Shown one piece after another: positions 25,653 through 34,111 of a stretch of 64,000 bases of DNA. Position numbers and translations under genes: made by a program. The stretch spans positions 310,001 through 374,000 of the forward strand of contig NZ_CP013987.1 in the NCBI RefSeq assembly GCF_001518815.1. The letters run 5' to 3'. Under the pieces are notes generated by a model that was given only the letters and a program-made list of their open reading frames with translations, ran no database searches and had not been told where the DNA came from. This DNA comes from Pseudomonas oryzihabitans (GTDB lineage: Bacteria; Pseudomonadota; Gammaproteobacteria; Pseudomonadales; Pseudomonadaceae). The first letter of the stretch is position 1; every line of letters starts with the position of its first letter.

Positions 25653-26594
25653 ATGTCCACCCCCGCCATCCATATCGAACCTCTCACCGAAACCGGCCTG
25701 CCCGCCGCCACCGAAGTGGTCCGCCTGGCCTTCGCCACCTGGATGGGCGCCGCCGAACCCGGAGAATTCTGGAACGATCGCGACTATGTGCGCAGTCGTT
25801 TCGCCGCGCCCCATACCGCCTGGTTCAAGGCGTTGGATGCCGGGCGACTGGTCGGCGCGGTCTGCGTCACTCGCTGGGGCCGTCACGGCATCCTCGGGCC
25901 GCTGGCGGTACATCCTGACTACTGGGACGCCAAGGTGGCCAAGGCGCTGATGGGCGCCGCGGTGGAGCAGCTCGATGCCTGGCAACTGGTGCATGCCGGA
26001 CTCTTCACCTTTCCCGACAGTCCGCGCCACCTGGGGCTCTACCAAGGCTTCGGCTTCTGGCCGCGTACCCTGACCGCAATGATGGCGCGTCCGGTGCAGA
26101 CGCAACCGGCACCGCCAGCGCTCAGATTTTCCCTGGCGGCCACGCCCGATCGACTGCTGGCCGCCTGCGCCGAACTGGGCCGGGCCAATGCTCCGGGTCT
26201 GGATGTGTCTGCCGAAATGGCTGCCGTGCGCGAGCAGGGGCTGGGCGAGAGTCTGGTGCTGGAAGACAAGGCGGGACGGATGGAAAGCTTCGCCGTCTGC
26301 CATTTCGGTCCACGCAGTGAGGCGGGGAGCGGCGTCTGCTATGTGAAGTGCGCTGCTGTCCTGCCGGGAGTGGGGGCGGAGGCGCGCTTCGCACGATTGA
26401 TCGCCGCCTGCGACGGCCTCGCTCGGGACCATGGCCAGCAGCGGCTGTTGGCTGGCGTCAACACCGCGCGCCGGGGTGCCTACCAGTGGCTGCTGGCCCA
26501 GGGCTTTCGCAGCGAGATCCTCGGCATCACCCTGCACCGGGGCGAAGCCCATTACGACCATCCCGAGGTCTGGCTGCTGGACGACTGGCGTTAG
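25653..26594 (+). CDS. GNAT-family acetyltransferase, two-part
   Basis: Protein of 313 aa. The N-terminal half has an N-acetyltransferase fold (VVRLAFATWMG, then GPLAVHPDYWDAKVAKALMG for acetyl-CoA binding near residues 88-107 and GLYQGFGFWPRTLTAMM). The second half (about residues 150-313) repeats a weaker GNAT-like pattern with LIAACDGLARDHGQQRLLAG and AYQWLLAQGFRSEILGITLH. Substrate unknown. Its stop overlaps the convergent DUF2934 gene by 4 bp. Confidence 0.82.
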   Translation: MSTPAIHIEPLTETGLPAATEVVRLAFATWMGAAEPGEFWNDRDYVRSRFAAPHTAWFKALDAGRLVGAVCVTRWGRHGILGPLAVHPDYWDAKVAKALMGAAVEQLDAWQLVHAGLFTFPDSPRHLGLYQGFGFWPRTLTAMMARPVQTQPAPPALRFSLAATPDRLLAACAELGRANAPGLDVSAEMAAVREQGLGESLVLEDKAGRMESFAVCHFGPRSEAGSGVCYVKCAAVLPGVGAEARFARLIAACDGLARDHGQQRLLAGVNTARRGAYQWLLAQGFRSEILGITLHRGEAHYDHPEVWLLDDWR

Positions 26595-26821
26595 GCCTTG
26601 GTGCTGTCCTCAGCGGTCTTCTTGCGCGACCGACTGCGGGGCTTGGGCGCTGGTGGCGCGACGCTGCTCTGGATGCCGCCGACCTGGGTCAGGTTGTCGT
26701 CGGGCTGATCTTCCAGTTCGCGGTTGGCCTGAAACCAGTGTTCGAAATCCTGGCCATGGGGACGGCCTTCGCGCTCCCAGATTTCATAGGCGCGCTGGCG
26801 GATGCGTTCTTCAAGATTCAT
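26591..26821 (-). CDS. DUF2934-family small protein
   Basis: Protein of 76 aa. The N-terminal DUF2934 signature is EERIRQRAYEIWEREGRPHG, then DFEHWFQANREL. A basic disordered tail (KPRSRSRKKTAEDSTKA) may bind nucleic acid. Function unknown. ATG 26821 is chosen because the motif starts three residues later and AGAGG lies upstream; the longer frame to 26896 adds unconserved residues. Convergent with the GNAT gene. Confidence 0.82.
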   Translation of the reverse strand: MNLEERIRQRAYEIWEREGRPHGQDFEHWFQANRELEDQPDDNLTQVGGIQSSVAPPAPKPRSRSRKKTAEDSTKA

Positions 26822-26996
26822 GCAAAGGACCTCTAATGGAAGGGCAGGGAAGCGCGGCCAAAGGGTCCGGCGCTCATCCTGACTAGGCCCGGTCAAGCGT
26901 TGAAAAGTTCTTCCCGGTTGGTGTGGCCCTGATAGCGTTGCCGCTTGCCAGGCTCTGGCACAGGGTTCTGCACGGGAAGACCGTTCGTCGAGGTGG

Positions 26997-27824
26997 CTAG
27001 GTGTGCCAGGCGCGGCGATAGGCGCCTGGGGCTACGCCATAGGCCTGCTTGAACTGGCGAGTGAGGTGGCTCTGGTCGGCGAAGCCCAGCTGCAGGGCCA
27101 CGTCCAGGGGCGCCCAGCCGGCGCGCAGCAGCCCCTGGGCGCGGGTCAGGCGTTGTTGCTTGAGCCAGGCGTGGGGCGGCAGACCAGTCGCGCGGCGGAA
27201 TACCCGCAGGAAGTGAAAGGGTGACAGCCCCACGGCCTGGGCCAGTTCTTCGAGACTCGGTGGTTGTTGCAGGCGCTGGCCGAGCAGCTCCCGGGCGCGT
27301 CGTACCGCCAGGGGTTCACGGCCCGGCTCGGTGAGGGCGCCCAGGCGGGCATGACGCCCGAACAGCAACAACAGGGCTTCGCGCCAGGCGGTCTGCTGCT
27401 CCAGGGCCTCGGCACCCTGGTCGGCCAGCCGATGCAGCTGGCTGAAGGCCGCGCTCACCTGGGCATCCTGCAACACGCTGGTGGTGAAGGCCGGGACAGC
27501 GTCGAGCGGGCGTCCCAGTTCGGTGAAGACCGGTGCCAGTTGCGCCAGCGTCGGATAGAAGCCGCGGTACTGCCAGCCTTCCTCGACCGCCGTGGCGCCG
27601 GTGTGCAGTTCGTCCGGGTTAATAAGCACCATGCTGCCCGCCGCCGCCAGGTGCTCGGCGCCCCGATGCCGAAAGCGCTGGGCGCCGCGCTCGATCACGG
27701 TGAACACATAGCCTTCGTGCACGTGGGGAGCGAAACGCTGCCGGCGATACCTGGCGTGCAGCAACTCGACGCCGCCCAGGCCGCGGGCCGACCAGAGACG
27801 GGCGCTTTCCTGTGGTTCCTTCAT
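26997..27824 (-). CDS. AraC-family regulator with cupin sensor domain
   Basis: Regulator of 275 aa. An AraC-type cupin domain lies at about residues 20-150 (FAPHVHEGYVFTVIERG, then GSMVLINPDELHTG). Two helix-turn-helix motifs follow at about 175-270 (SLEELAQAVGLSPFHFLRVF and PLDVALQLGFADQSHLTRQF, ending KQAYGVAPGAYRR). It lies 62 bp after azlD on the same strand. AraC genes commonly accompany azlCD and control them, so it probably senses an amino acid or similar and regulates that exporter. Confidence 0.88.
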   Translation of the reverse strand: MKEPQESARLWSARGLGGVELLHARYRRQRFAPHVHEGYVFTVIERGAQRFRHRGAEHLAAAGSMVLINPDELHTGATAVEEGWQYRGFYPTLAQLAPVFTELGRPLDAVPAFTTSVLQDAQVSAAFSQLHRLADQGAEALEQQTAWREALLLLFGRHARLGALTEPGREPLAVRRARELLGQRLQQPPSLEELAQAVGLSPFHFLRVFRRATGLPPHAWLKQQRLTRAQGLLRAGWAPLDVALQLGFADQSHLTRQFKQAYGVAPGAYRRAWHT

Positions 27825-27886
27825 GACGCTCTCGTGGTCCGACCGAACAGCAGGCTTGGTCTCACCTTAGCAAAACTCGGCCGTGC

Positions 27887-28198
27887 CTAGAGCAGCCAGC
27901 GCAGCACATAGAACACCCCCATGCTGAGCACCACCGTGGTCAGCACCCGCGGCGTCCACAGCATCAGTCCTACCGCGGCCAGACCTGCCAGCAGATAGGG
28001 ATCAATCAAGGTGGCCGCCAGGGATTTCTCTCCAGCGAACAGGATAGGGCCGCAGATGGCGGTGAGCATTCCCGGGACGGCGAATTCGAGAAAGGTGCGC
28101 AGATTGCGTCCCAGGCGCAGCGGCAGGCGCGGTTCGAGAAAGAGATAGCGATTGAAGAACACCAGGGCGGCCATGCCGAGCAGGGTGGCGAGAATCAT
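27887..28198 (-). CDS. azlD: AzlD-type branched-chain amino-acid transporter subunit
   Basis: Small membrane protein of 103 aa with four hydrophobic helices, matching the AzlD family, the small partner of AzlC in export of branched-chain amino acids. It begins MILATLLGMAALVFFNRYLF and contains LEFAVPGMLTAICGPILFAG. The ATG at 28198 overlaps the azlC stop by 4 bp (ATGA), so translation is coupled. The longer frame to 28465 runs inside azlC and is spurious. Confidence 0.85.
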   Translation of the reverse strand: MILATLLGMAALVFFNRYLFLEPRLPLRLGRNLRTFLEFAVPGMLTAICGPILFAGEKSLAATLIDPYLLAGLAAVGLMLWTPRVLTTVVLSMGVFYVLRWLL

Positions 28199-28887
28199 GA
28201 CTGTCGCTCCCGCAGGCGACGCACCCCGAAGCCCACGCACATGCCGGCCAGCCCGCCCAGCACCAGGGCGCCCTGCCATTGCAGGTGATGCAGCCAGACC
28301 GAAACCAGCAGCGCGGTGAGCACGCAGGCGACCGTGGCCAGATCCCGCACCAGCGGCACCACCAGGGCGATGAAGGTGGCGGCGATGGAGAAGTCCAGGC
28401 CCAGGGCGCCCAGATTGGGCAGCACCCGCCCCAGCAGCAGGCCGGCCAGGGTGAAGAGATTCCACAGCAGGTAGAAGCTCAACCCCATGCCCAGGGCGCG
28501 CCAGCGGTCGAAGCCCGCCGGTTGTTCGGCATGGTTCAGGGCGAAGAACTCGTCGGTGAGCAGAAAGCCGAAGCCCAGCCGCCAGGGCAGCGGCTGGGGC
28601 GCCAGTACCCGGCGCATGTGCAGGCCATAGAGCAGGTGCTGGGAGGTCAGCAGTAGGGTGGTCAGCAGGATGGCGGCCAGGCCCGCGCCGGCCTTGAGCA
28701 TGCCCAGGGCCACGAGTTGGGCCGCACCGGCGAACACCAGCAGGGAGAAGGCCTGGCCCTCCAGCACGCTGAGGCCGGTCTCGATGGCCAGGGCGCCGAC
28801 CAGGATGCCCCAGGGGGCGCAGGCCAGCGACAGCGGCATGCTCTGCCAGGCGCCCTGGAGAAAGGCGCGGCGGCGGGAAGCGGTCAT
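28195..28887 (-). CDS. azlC: AzlC-type branched-chain amino-acid exporter subunit
   Basis: Inner-membrane protein of 230 aa, AzlC family. Conserved segments are SMPLSLACAPWGILVGALAI near residues 14-33, FSLLVFAGAAQLVALGML near 44-61, LTSQHLLYGLHMR near 78-90 and LGFGFLLTDEFFALNH near 103-118. With AzlD it forms a two-subunit exporter. ATG 28887 is preferred, with GGAG eight bases upstream; an in-frame TTG at 28893 is less likely. First gene of azlCD-araC. Confidence 0.87.
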   Translation of the reverse strand: MTASRRRAFLQGAWQSMPLSLACAPWGILVGALAIETGLSVLEGQAFSLLVFAGAAQLVALGMLKAGAGLAAILLTTLLLTSQHLLYGLHMRRVLAPQPLPWRLGFGFLLTDEFFALNHAEQPAGFDRWRALGMGLSFYLLWNLFTLAGLLLGRVLPNLGALGLDFSIAATFIALVVPLVRDLATVACVLTALLVSVWLHHLQWQGALVLGGLAGMCVGFGVRRLRERQS

Positions 28888-28968
28888 CGGCAAGCTCCGG
28901 AGGGCAGGGGATACCCAGGATGCCGTGCCGCGTCGCTGCCGTCTTGAACGTTCTTGCGCTAGGTAGCC

Positions 28969-29760
28969 CTAGTCTTCCAGCAGGGCGAACAGCTCCAGGT
29001 ACTGCCGGGTCAGCTTGTGGCTGGGGTCCAGGTGGATCAGCGGGCGGTGTTGCTGGTGGGATTCGCGCATCTTCACCGAGGCCATCAGCGGCGCCGCCAG
29101 CACCGGCAGGTCGCGCGCCTGGAGTTCCTCGATCAGCTGGCGCGGGGTACTGGCCTGGGCGTGGTACTGGTTGATGACGATGCCCTCGACCACAAGCTTT
29201 TCGTTGTAGTCCTCGCGGATCTCGTCCAGCTCCTCGATCAGGTCGTACAGCGCCTGCTGGGCGAAGACATCGCAGTCGAAGGGGATCAGGCAGCGGTCGG
29301 CCGCGATCAGTGCCGAGATGCTGTAGAAGTTCAGCGCCGGCGGGGTATCCAGGTAGATGCGGTCATAGTCTTCGCCGAGCTTGTCGAGGTACTTGGCGAG
29401 CTTCTGGATCTTGTACTTGGATTCGAGCTTGAACTGCAGCTCGGTCAGCTCGCCGGAGGCGGCGATCAGATCCAGATTCGGCCAGGCCGTGGCATGGATG
29501 TTGGCCTGGGCCTTCTTGCCGCCGCTCAGGGTCTGCTTGAAGAAGTCGGCGATGCCATGGGGCAGGTCGTCGCCCACCAGGCCGGTGAGGTACTGGCTGG
29601 AGTTGGCCTGGGGATCGAGGTCCACCAGCAGGGTGCGATAGCCCTCGTGGGCGCTGATGGCCGCCAGGTTGCAGGCGATGCTGGACTTGCCGACACCGCC
29701 CTTCTTGTTGAAGACCACGCGGCGCAGGGCATGACCAGAGGGAGAGCTGTGTGCGTTCAT
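28969..29760 (-). CDS. ParA-family partitioning ATPase, orphan
   Basis: Deviant Walker-A ATPase of 263 aa. The P-loop is [18 protein letters not shown] (about residues 18-35, signature lysine present), followed by [15 protein letters not shown], and a Walker B-like [13 protein letters not shown] near residue 130. The C-terminal part has [20 protein letters not shown]. Such proteins position chromosomes, plasmids or protein complexes. No parB gene or obvious parS cluster is beside it, so its cargo is unknown. ATG 29760 starts shortly before the P-loop, as usual. Confidence 0.85.
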   Translation of the reverse strand: MNAHSSPSGHALRRVVFNKKGGVGKSSIACNLAAISAHEGYRTLLVDLDPQANSSQYLTGLVGDDLPHGIADFFKQTLSGGKKAQANIHATAWPNLDLIAASGELTELQFKLESKYKIQKLAKYLDKLGEDYDRIYLDTPPALNFYSISALIAADRCLIPFDCDVFAQQALYDLIEELDEIREDYNEKLVVEGIVINQYHAQASTPRQLIEELQARDLPVLAAPLMASVKMRESHQQHRPLIHLDPSHKLTRQYLELFALLED

Positions 29761-29956
29761 TGAGTCGTCCCGACAGAAATGGAAAGCCAGAGGCACAAGG
29801 CCCGATCGACCGTTTCGCTTATACCGAAACGCCACGCTCGGACGATGACGAATTTATGGCCATTGCATGACAGCTGTATGACGAGACTAGCGCAACGGTG
29901 GAACCTTGGCGCCTGCTCACCCTTCGAACTCGGCAAGCTCCCGCCGAGAATCCACC

Positions 29957-30751
29957 ATGAATACCCGTCGACTTTCCGCCTTGCTGCTGCTCGCCTGTGC
30001 TCCCTTGGCCCAGGCCGCCAACGACACCCAGTCGCCGGTACCGGTACCGGGTGCCCCTGCCCAGACCGATACCCGGGTGCTCGAAGCCGGCGCCGATGTA
30101 TTGCAGCGCAAGCCACCCATCGCCGCCCTCAACACCTACCTGGACGGCTTCCATTTCTACAATGGCCATCCCCATGGTCAGATGGAAGCCCACCACTATT
30201 GCAGCGTCCTGGGCGAGGAGATGTTCCAGTGCGTGATCTACGACGGCAACGTGGCCGACGCCAAGTTGATGGGCGTGGAGTACATCATCAGCGAGCGGCT
30301 GTTCAAGACCCTGCCCGAAGCCGAGAAGGCGCTCTGGCACAGTCACGTACACGAGGTGAAATCCGGCCAGCTGATCGCCCCCGGCGTCCCTCAGGTGGCC
30401 GAGCACCGACTGATGGACAAGCTGGTGCACACCTATGGCAAGACCTGGCACACTTGGCATACCGACCAGGACCTGAAGCTGCCCCTGGGCGTCCCCCAGC
30501 TGATGATGGGCTTCACCGCCGACGGCCAGCTCGATCCCAAGCTGCTCGCCGAGCGTGATCGCCGCCTGGGTGTCTCCAGCGGCGAAACCAAGGCCGCCCG
30601 CACCGACCTGCCGACGCCCGCGGTCGCCCCCGGCGCCGACGCCTGGCAGCAGGGCAAGGTCATCCAGCTGCAGGACCCCACCGGCCAGCTGCATGACCAC
30701 GACAGCGAGCACACCGAGAAGGGCGTCAACGCCAGCTCGAACAAGCCCTGA
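29957..30751 (+). CDS. DUF1264/OBAP-family secreted protein
   Basis: Protein of 264 aa. The signal peptide (MNTRRLSALLLLACAPLAQA) ends near residue 20. The DUF1264 core follows: HFYNGHPHGQMEAHHYCSVL (about residues 69-88), QCVIYDGNVADAKLMGVEYI, and WHSHVHEVKSGQLIAPGVP. This is the bacterial counterpart of plant oil-body-associated proteins, of unknown function. Conserved His and Cys residues could bind metal. A hydrophilic tail ends HTEKGVNASSNKP. ATG 29957 is the start, giving the secretion signal. Confidence 0.82.
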   Translation: MNTRRLSALLLLACAPLAQAANDTQSPVPVPGAPAQTDTRVLEAGADVLQRKPPIAALNTYLDGFHFYNGHPHGQMEAHHYCSVLGEEMFQCVIYDGNVADAKLMGVEYIISERLFKTLPEAEKALWHSHVHEVKSGQLIAPGVPQVAEHRLMDKLVHTYGKTWHTWHTDQDLKLPLGVPQLMMGFTADGQLDPKLLAERDRRLGVSSGETKAARTDLPTPAVAPGADAWQQGKVIQLQDPTGQLHDHDSEHTEKGVNASSNKP

Positions 30752-30793
30752 GGGTAGGTTAGGCTCCGGTCAGGAACCCGACTGGAGCCCACC

Positions 30794-31348
30794 ATGCCGT
30801 TGCCCGTGCTGCAGACGCCCCGCCTGCTGCTACGTCCCCTGCAGTTGGGGGATGCTGAGGCGATCCAGCGGATCTTTCCGCAGTGGGAGATCGTGCGGTA
30901 CATGGCCGCTCATATTCCCTGGCCCTATCCGGAAGACGGCGCTCGGCGTTTCTTGCAGGACATCGCCTTGCCAGCCATGGCGCGGGGTATTGAATGGCAC
31001 TGGTCGCTGCGCCTGCGCAGCGACCCAGAGGTGCTGATCGGCGTCATCAGCCTGCATGACAAGCCCGATAACAATCGGGGTTTCTGGCTTTCCCCGGCTT
31101 TTTGGCGCCAGGGACTCATGGGCGAGGCCTGCGCGGCGGTGAATACCTTCTGGTTCGAGGACCTGCGGCGCCCGTGCATGCGTGTACCCAAGGCAGCCTT
31201 GAACGAGGGGTCGCGGCGTCTGTCGCAGCGCGAGGGGATGTGCCTCATCGCACAAGGCGAATCCGACTACGTCTGCGGCAAATTACCCTCAGAGTTATGG
31301 GCGCTGAGTCGGGAAGCCTGGCGGCTGACCTACAAGGACCATGCCTAG
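30794..31348 (+). CDS. GNAT acetyltransferase of the RimJ type
   Basis: Cytosolic GNAT protein of 184 aa. It begins TPRLLLRPLQLGDAEAIQRI (residues 8-27) and has LIGVISLHDKPDNNRGFWLS and RQGLMGEACAAVNTFWFEDL in the acetyl-CoA region (usual form GxGxxxEA, here QGLMGEA). The end is RLSQREGMCLIAQGESDYVC. Probably acetylates an amine on a protein N-terminus or small molecule. It overlaps the convergent zinc-ribbon gene by 4 bp. Confidence 0.8.
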   Translation: MPLPVLQTPRLLLRPLQLGDAEAIQRIFPQWEIVRYMAAHIPWPYPEDGARRFLQDIALPAMARGIEWHWSLRLRSDPEVLIGVISLHDKPDNNRGFWLSPAFWRQGLMGEACAAVNTFWFEDLRRPCMRVPKAALNEGSRRLSQREGMCLIAQGESDYVCGKLPSELWALSREAWRLTYKDHA

Positions 31349-32394
31349 GCGCCTTGAACGCGTTGCGCGGCCGCCCCACAGCGCTGGCAGAAGCGCGCGA
31401 AGGCACTCTTGCGCGCCTGGCAGCCCTGGCAGTGGTCGTGTAGCCCGATGCCACAATGGGGGCAGAAGTCGAGGCTGGCGTCCTTGAGCTCCACCGGTCG
31501 CTCGCAGCCCGGACAGACGCCCTTGGCCAGGCGCGCCAGGGCGGTGTCGTAGTGCAGCTCCTCGCGCCGTACCGTGTCGGGTTGGGCTTCCTTGAGGGCC
31601 AGGCGAGCGCGATAGTCCTGCAGGGAGCGGATGGCATGGCGTCCACCCAGCACGGTAAGCAGGATCCCGACCAGATAGCGCACATAGCCGCCATAGCTGG
31701 GCAGATAGGGCACCAGCTCGACGAAGAAGGCGAACAGTGCGAAGAAGATGAAGCCCCAGACGAAGGGCCACCAGGTGCTCTGGCGCTGCTTCACGAACAG
31801 CCAGGCGGCGACGGCCAGCAAGGGTAGTGTCAGCGCCAGGCGATAGAGGAAGACCCGCAACTCGGCCTGCCGTTGGGCATCGAGCCAGGCCTCCTGGGCC
31901 GTGTCGCTCAGCTCGGTCAGGCTGCGCGCGGCGGCAGCCGAGCGCTGTTCGGCGGCGAGCAGGGTCTGCTGCTGGCGTTCGACCTCCTGTTCGGCCCCGC
32001 GCTCGCCGGCCTTGAGGTCGTCCAGCGCGCGACTGCGGGCGATCAGTTCGCCATCCTGCTCGGGACGCTGGGTGGTCTGGCGGGTGGCCAACCAGTTGTC
32101 GAAGGTCTCGCGATTGGCCTGGTAGCTGCGCGCCGCGGCTGCTTGCTGCAGCTGGGCCTGGTCGAGGGCGTCCTGGGCGTCGCGCCTGGCCCGATTGGCC
32201 TGGCGCTGGACGTCACGCGCCGCGGCGGTGGCGACCGGGTCCATGAAGTCTTCCAGACTCTGCTGGCGTTCCACCTGGGGCAGGTCGCCGACCAGGGTGC
32301 CACCCAGACCGATCAGAAAGCTGGCGAACACCAGCGCCAACAGCCAGAGGCCGCGGTTGAACCATTTTTCCGATAGCCGCAGCGATTTGCCCAT
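31345..32394 (-). CDS. Membrane protein with coiled coil and two zinc ribbons
   Basis: Protein of 349 aa. It has a transmembrane helix at about residues 15-36, a long predicted coiled coil near 40-170 (rich in A, Q, R, E), two or three helices at about 183-260, and a C-terminal cytosolic double zinc ribbon. Ribbon 1 is CPGCERP...CPHCG and ribbon 2 is CQGCQARK...CQRCG. No enzyme motif is seen. The architecture suggests a membrane-anchored scaffold or sensor. Monocistronic, convergent with a GNAT gene and followed upstream by an EamA gene on the same strand. Confidence 0.75.
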   Translation of the reverse strand: MGKSLRLSEKWFNRGLWLLALVFASFLIGLGGTLVGDLPQVERQQSLEDFMDPVATAAARDVQRQANRARRDAQDALDQAQLQQAAAARSYQANRETFDNWLATRQTTQRPEQDGELIARSRALDDLKAGERGAEQEVERQQQTLLAAEQRSAAAARSLTELSDTAQEAWLDAQRQAELRVFLYRLALTLPLLAVAAWLFVKQRQSTWWPFVWGFIFFALFAFFVELVPYLPSYGGYVRYLVGILLTVLGGRHAIRSLQDYRARLALKEAQPDTVRREELHYDTALARLAKGVCPGCERPVELKDASLDFCPHCGIGLHDHCQGCQARKSAFARFCQRCGAAAQRVQGA

Positions 32395-32448
32395 GGATCC
32401 CTCCTGGTCGAAAGAAGGCTCAGCTTAGCCGTTCCCTGAGCGATCCGC

Positions 32449-33294
32449 TCAGGCCAGCTTGATCGCTACCACGCCGGCGACGATGGCCAGGCCGGCGCAG
32501 ATTCGCCCCAGCGGTAGCGTCTCGTGCAGCCAGAAGACCCCGATCAGCAGGGCGAAGAGCACGCTGGTCTCGCGCAGCGCCGAGACCAGGCCGATGGGCG
32601 CCTGGGTGGTGGCGACGATCACCAGGCTGTAGGCCAGCATCGACATCACTCCGCCCGCCAGGCCGGCGCGCCAGTGCGGGCCGAGACCGGCAAAGGCCGT
32701 CGCGCCGCGGGTCAGCCGCAGCACCAGGGCCGCTACCACGCCGTTCACCGCGAACAGCCAGAGGGCATAGGCCACGGCGTTGCCGCTGGCCCGCGCGCCG
32801 AGGGCATCGGCCAGGGTGTAGGCGGCGATGAAGGTGCCGGTGGTGAAGGCGCACACCAGCAGCGCCAGGCTGGGCGGCGTGCCGCGCCGGGCGCCGAGCA
32901 GCGCCATCAGCGCCAGGCCGGTCACCAGCAGGCCCAGGCCGAGCAGGGCCGGTGGCGAAAGCACTTCGCCCAGGGCGAGAAAGGCTACCGCGCTGACCAG
33001 CAGCGGCGCGCTGCCGCGCGAGAGGGGATAGACCTGGCCCAGGTCGCCATAGCGATAGGCGCGGGCGAGAAAGGCGTTGTAGCCGATGTGCAGCAGGACG
33101 GAGAGGGCGATCCAGGGCCAGGCGGCCGCTGGGGGCAGGGCGACGAAGGGCAGCGCCAGCAGCGCGGCGAGGCCGGCGCCGATCTGGATCAGGCTGGCGG
33201 TGAGAAAGCGGTCGAGGCCGATCTTGAGCAGGGCATTCCAGCCGGCGTGCAGCAGGGCGGCGAGCAGTACCAGGGCGAACAGGGGCGTGGTCAC
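32449..33294 (-). CDS. EamA-family (DMT) small-molecule transporter
   Basis: Drug/metabolite transporter of 281 aa with ten hydrophobic helices forming two EamA repeats. Repeat 1 starts LFALVLLAALLHAGWNALLK; repeat 2 begins about residue 150 and ends with ETSVLFALLIGVFWLHETLP. Likely exports a metabolite; substrate unknown. GTG 33294 is chosen because GGAGG lies five bases upstream. Upstream and divergent lies the DUF1275 gene at 33422. Confidence 0.83.
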   Translation of the reverse strand: MTTPLFALVLLAALLHAGWNALLKIGLDRFLTASLIQIGAGLAALLALPFVALPPAAAWPWIALSVLLHIGYNAFLARAYRYGDLGQVYPLSRGSAPLLVSAVAFLALGEVLSPPALLGLGLLVTGLALMALLGARRGTPPSLALLVCAFTTGTFIAAYTLADALGARASGNAVAYALWLFAVNGVVAALVLRLTRGATAFAGLGPHWRAGLAGGVMSMLAYSLVIVATTQAPIGLVSALRETSVLFALLIGVFWLHETLPLGRICAGLAIVAGVVAIKLA

Positions 33295-33421
33295 GAGGCC
33301 TCCGGCCAGGCGGGTCCATCAGTCTAGCCCAGGGCGCCTTCCGAGGCGTTGCCCATGGCGTCAGGCCGTTGTACGCCGCACACTGGCAGCCGTCCCTTCT
33401 CGTCCGGCCAGGATGGCTGCC

Positions 33422-34111
33422 ATGACTTCCTCTTCTTCCGTTCCGCCGGCCATGCCGCCCGCCACCCCGCGCCACGGTGCGGTCGGTCTGGCACTGGTCG
33501 CCGGACTGTCGCTGCTGGCCGGCATGACCGACGCCATCGGCTTTCTCGCCACCGGCGATTTCGTTTCCTTCATGAGCGGTAATACCACCCGTCTAGCGGC
33601 CGACGTGGCCGCCGCCCGCTGGGCCGCCGCGGCGCACCTGGCGCTGGCCATCGGCACCTTCGTGCTGGGCAATGCCGGCGGCGTGCTGCTGCAGCGCCTG
33701 ACCCGGCAACGGGCCTGCCTGCTGCTCGGGCTGCTGGCCCTGCTGCTGGTGCTGGCGGCCGGCCTGCCCGCCGGGCGCCTGGCACTGTTGACCGGGGTAT
33801 TCGCCATGGGCATGGTCAATGCCGTGGTGGAGCAGGTCTATGGCCTGCCCATCGGCCTTACCTATGTCACCGGCGCCCTGTCGCGTTTCGGGCGTGGTCT
33901 GGGGCACTGGCTGCTGGGTGAACGTCGCCGCGGCTGGGGCATCCAGTTGGTGCCCTGGCTGGGCATGCTGCTTGGCGGAGTGCTGGGTGCTGCCCTGGAA
34001 GCACGGCTGGGCCTGGCGGCCTGGTACGCCAGCGCCGCCCTGGCGGCGGCGTTGGCAATGGTGTTCCGTCTGGTGCCGCGGGCCTGGCAGCTGGGGTATC
34101 TGGCGTCATGA
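33422..34111 (+). CDS. DUF1275 (YoaK-family) membrane protein
   Basis: Small integral-membrane protein of 229 aa with six helices, DUF1275/YoaK family. The N-terminal region SLLAGMTDAIGFLATGDFVS followed by FMSGNTTRLAAD (about residues 35-65) is the family signature, and PIGLTYVTGALSRFGRGLGH appears near 142-161. Biochemical role unknown; members have been proposed as transporters. ATG 33422 gives the family length; the frame from 33086 runs antisense to the EamA gene. It overlaps the hybrid kinase gene by 4 bp (ATGA), so the two are coupled. Confidence 0.8.
   Translation: MTSSSSVPPAMPPATPRHGAVGLALVAGLSLLAGMTDAIGFLATGDFVSFMSGNTTRLAADVAAARWAAAAHLALAIGTFVLGNAGGVLLQRLTRQRACLLLGLLALLLVLAAGLPAGRLALLTGVFAMGMVNAVVEQVYGLPIGLTYVTGALSRFGRGLGHWLLGERRRGWGIQLVPWLGMLLGGVLGAALEARLGLAAWYASAALAAALAMVFRLVPRAWQLGYLAS

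Noticed and set aside
24206..25918. 570-residue plus-strand frame overlapping the antiporter
   Set aside because: Shifted frame of the Na+/H+ antiporter gene, very Arg/Gly/Ala-rich and without membrane helices.
28969..29760. Plasmid or integrative-element partition locus
   Set aside because: Only ParA is present, with no parB, replication gene or parS cluster nearby.
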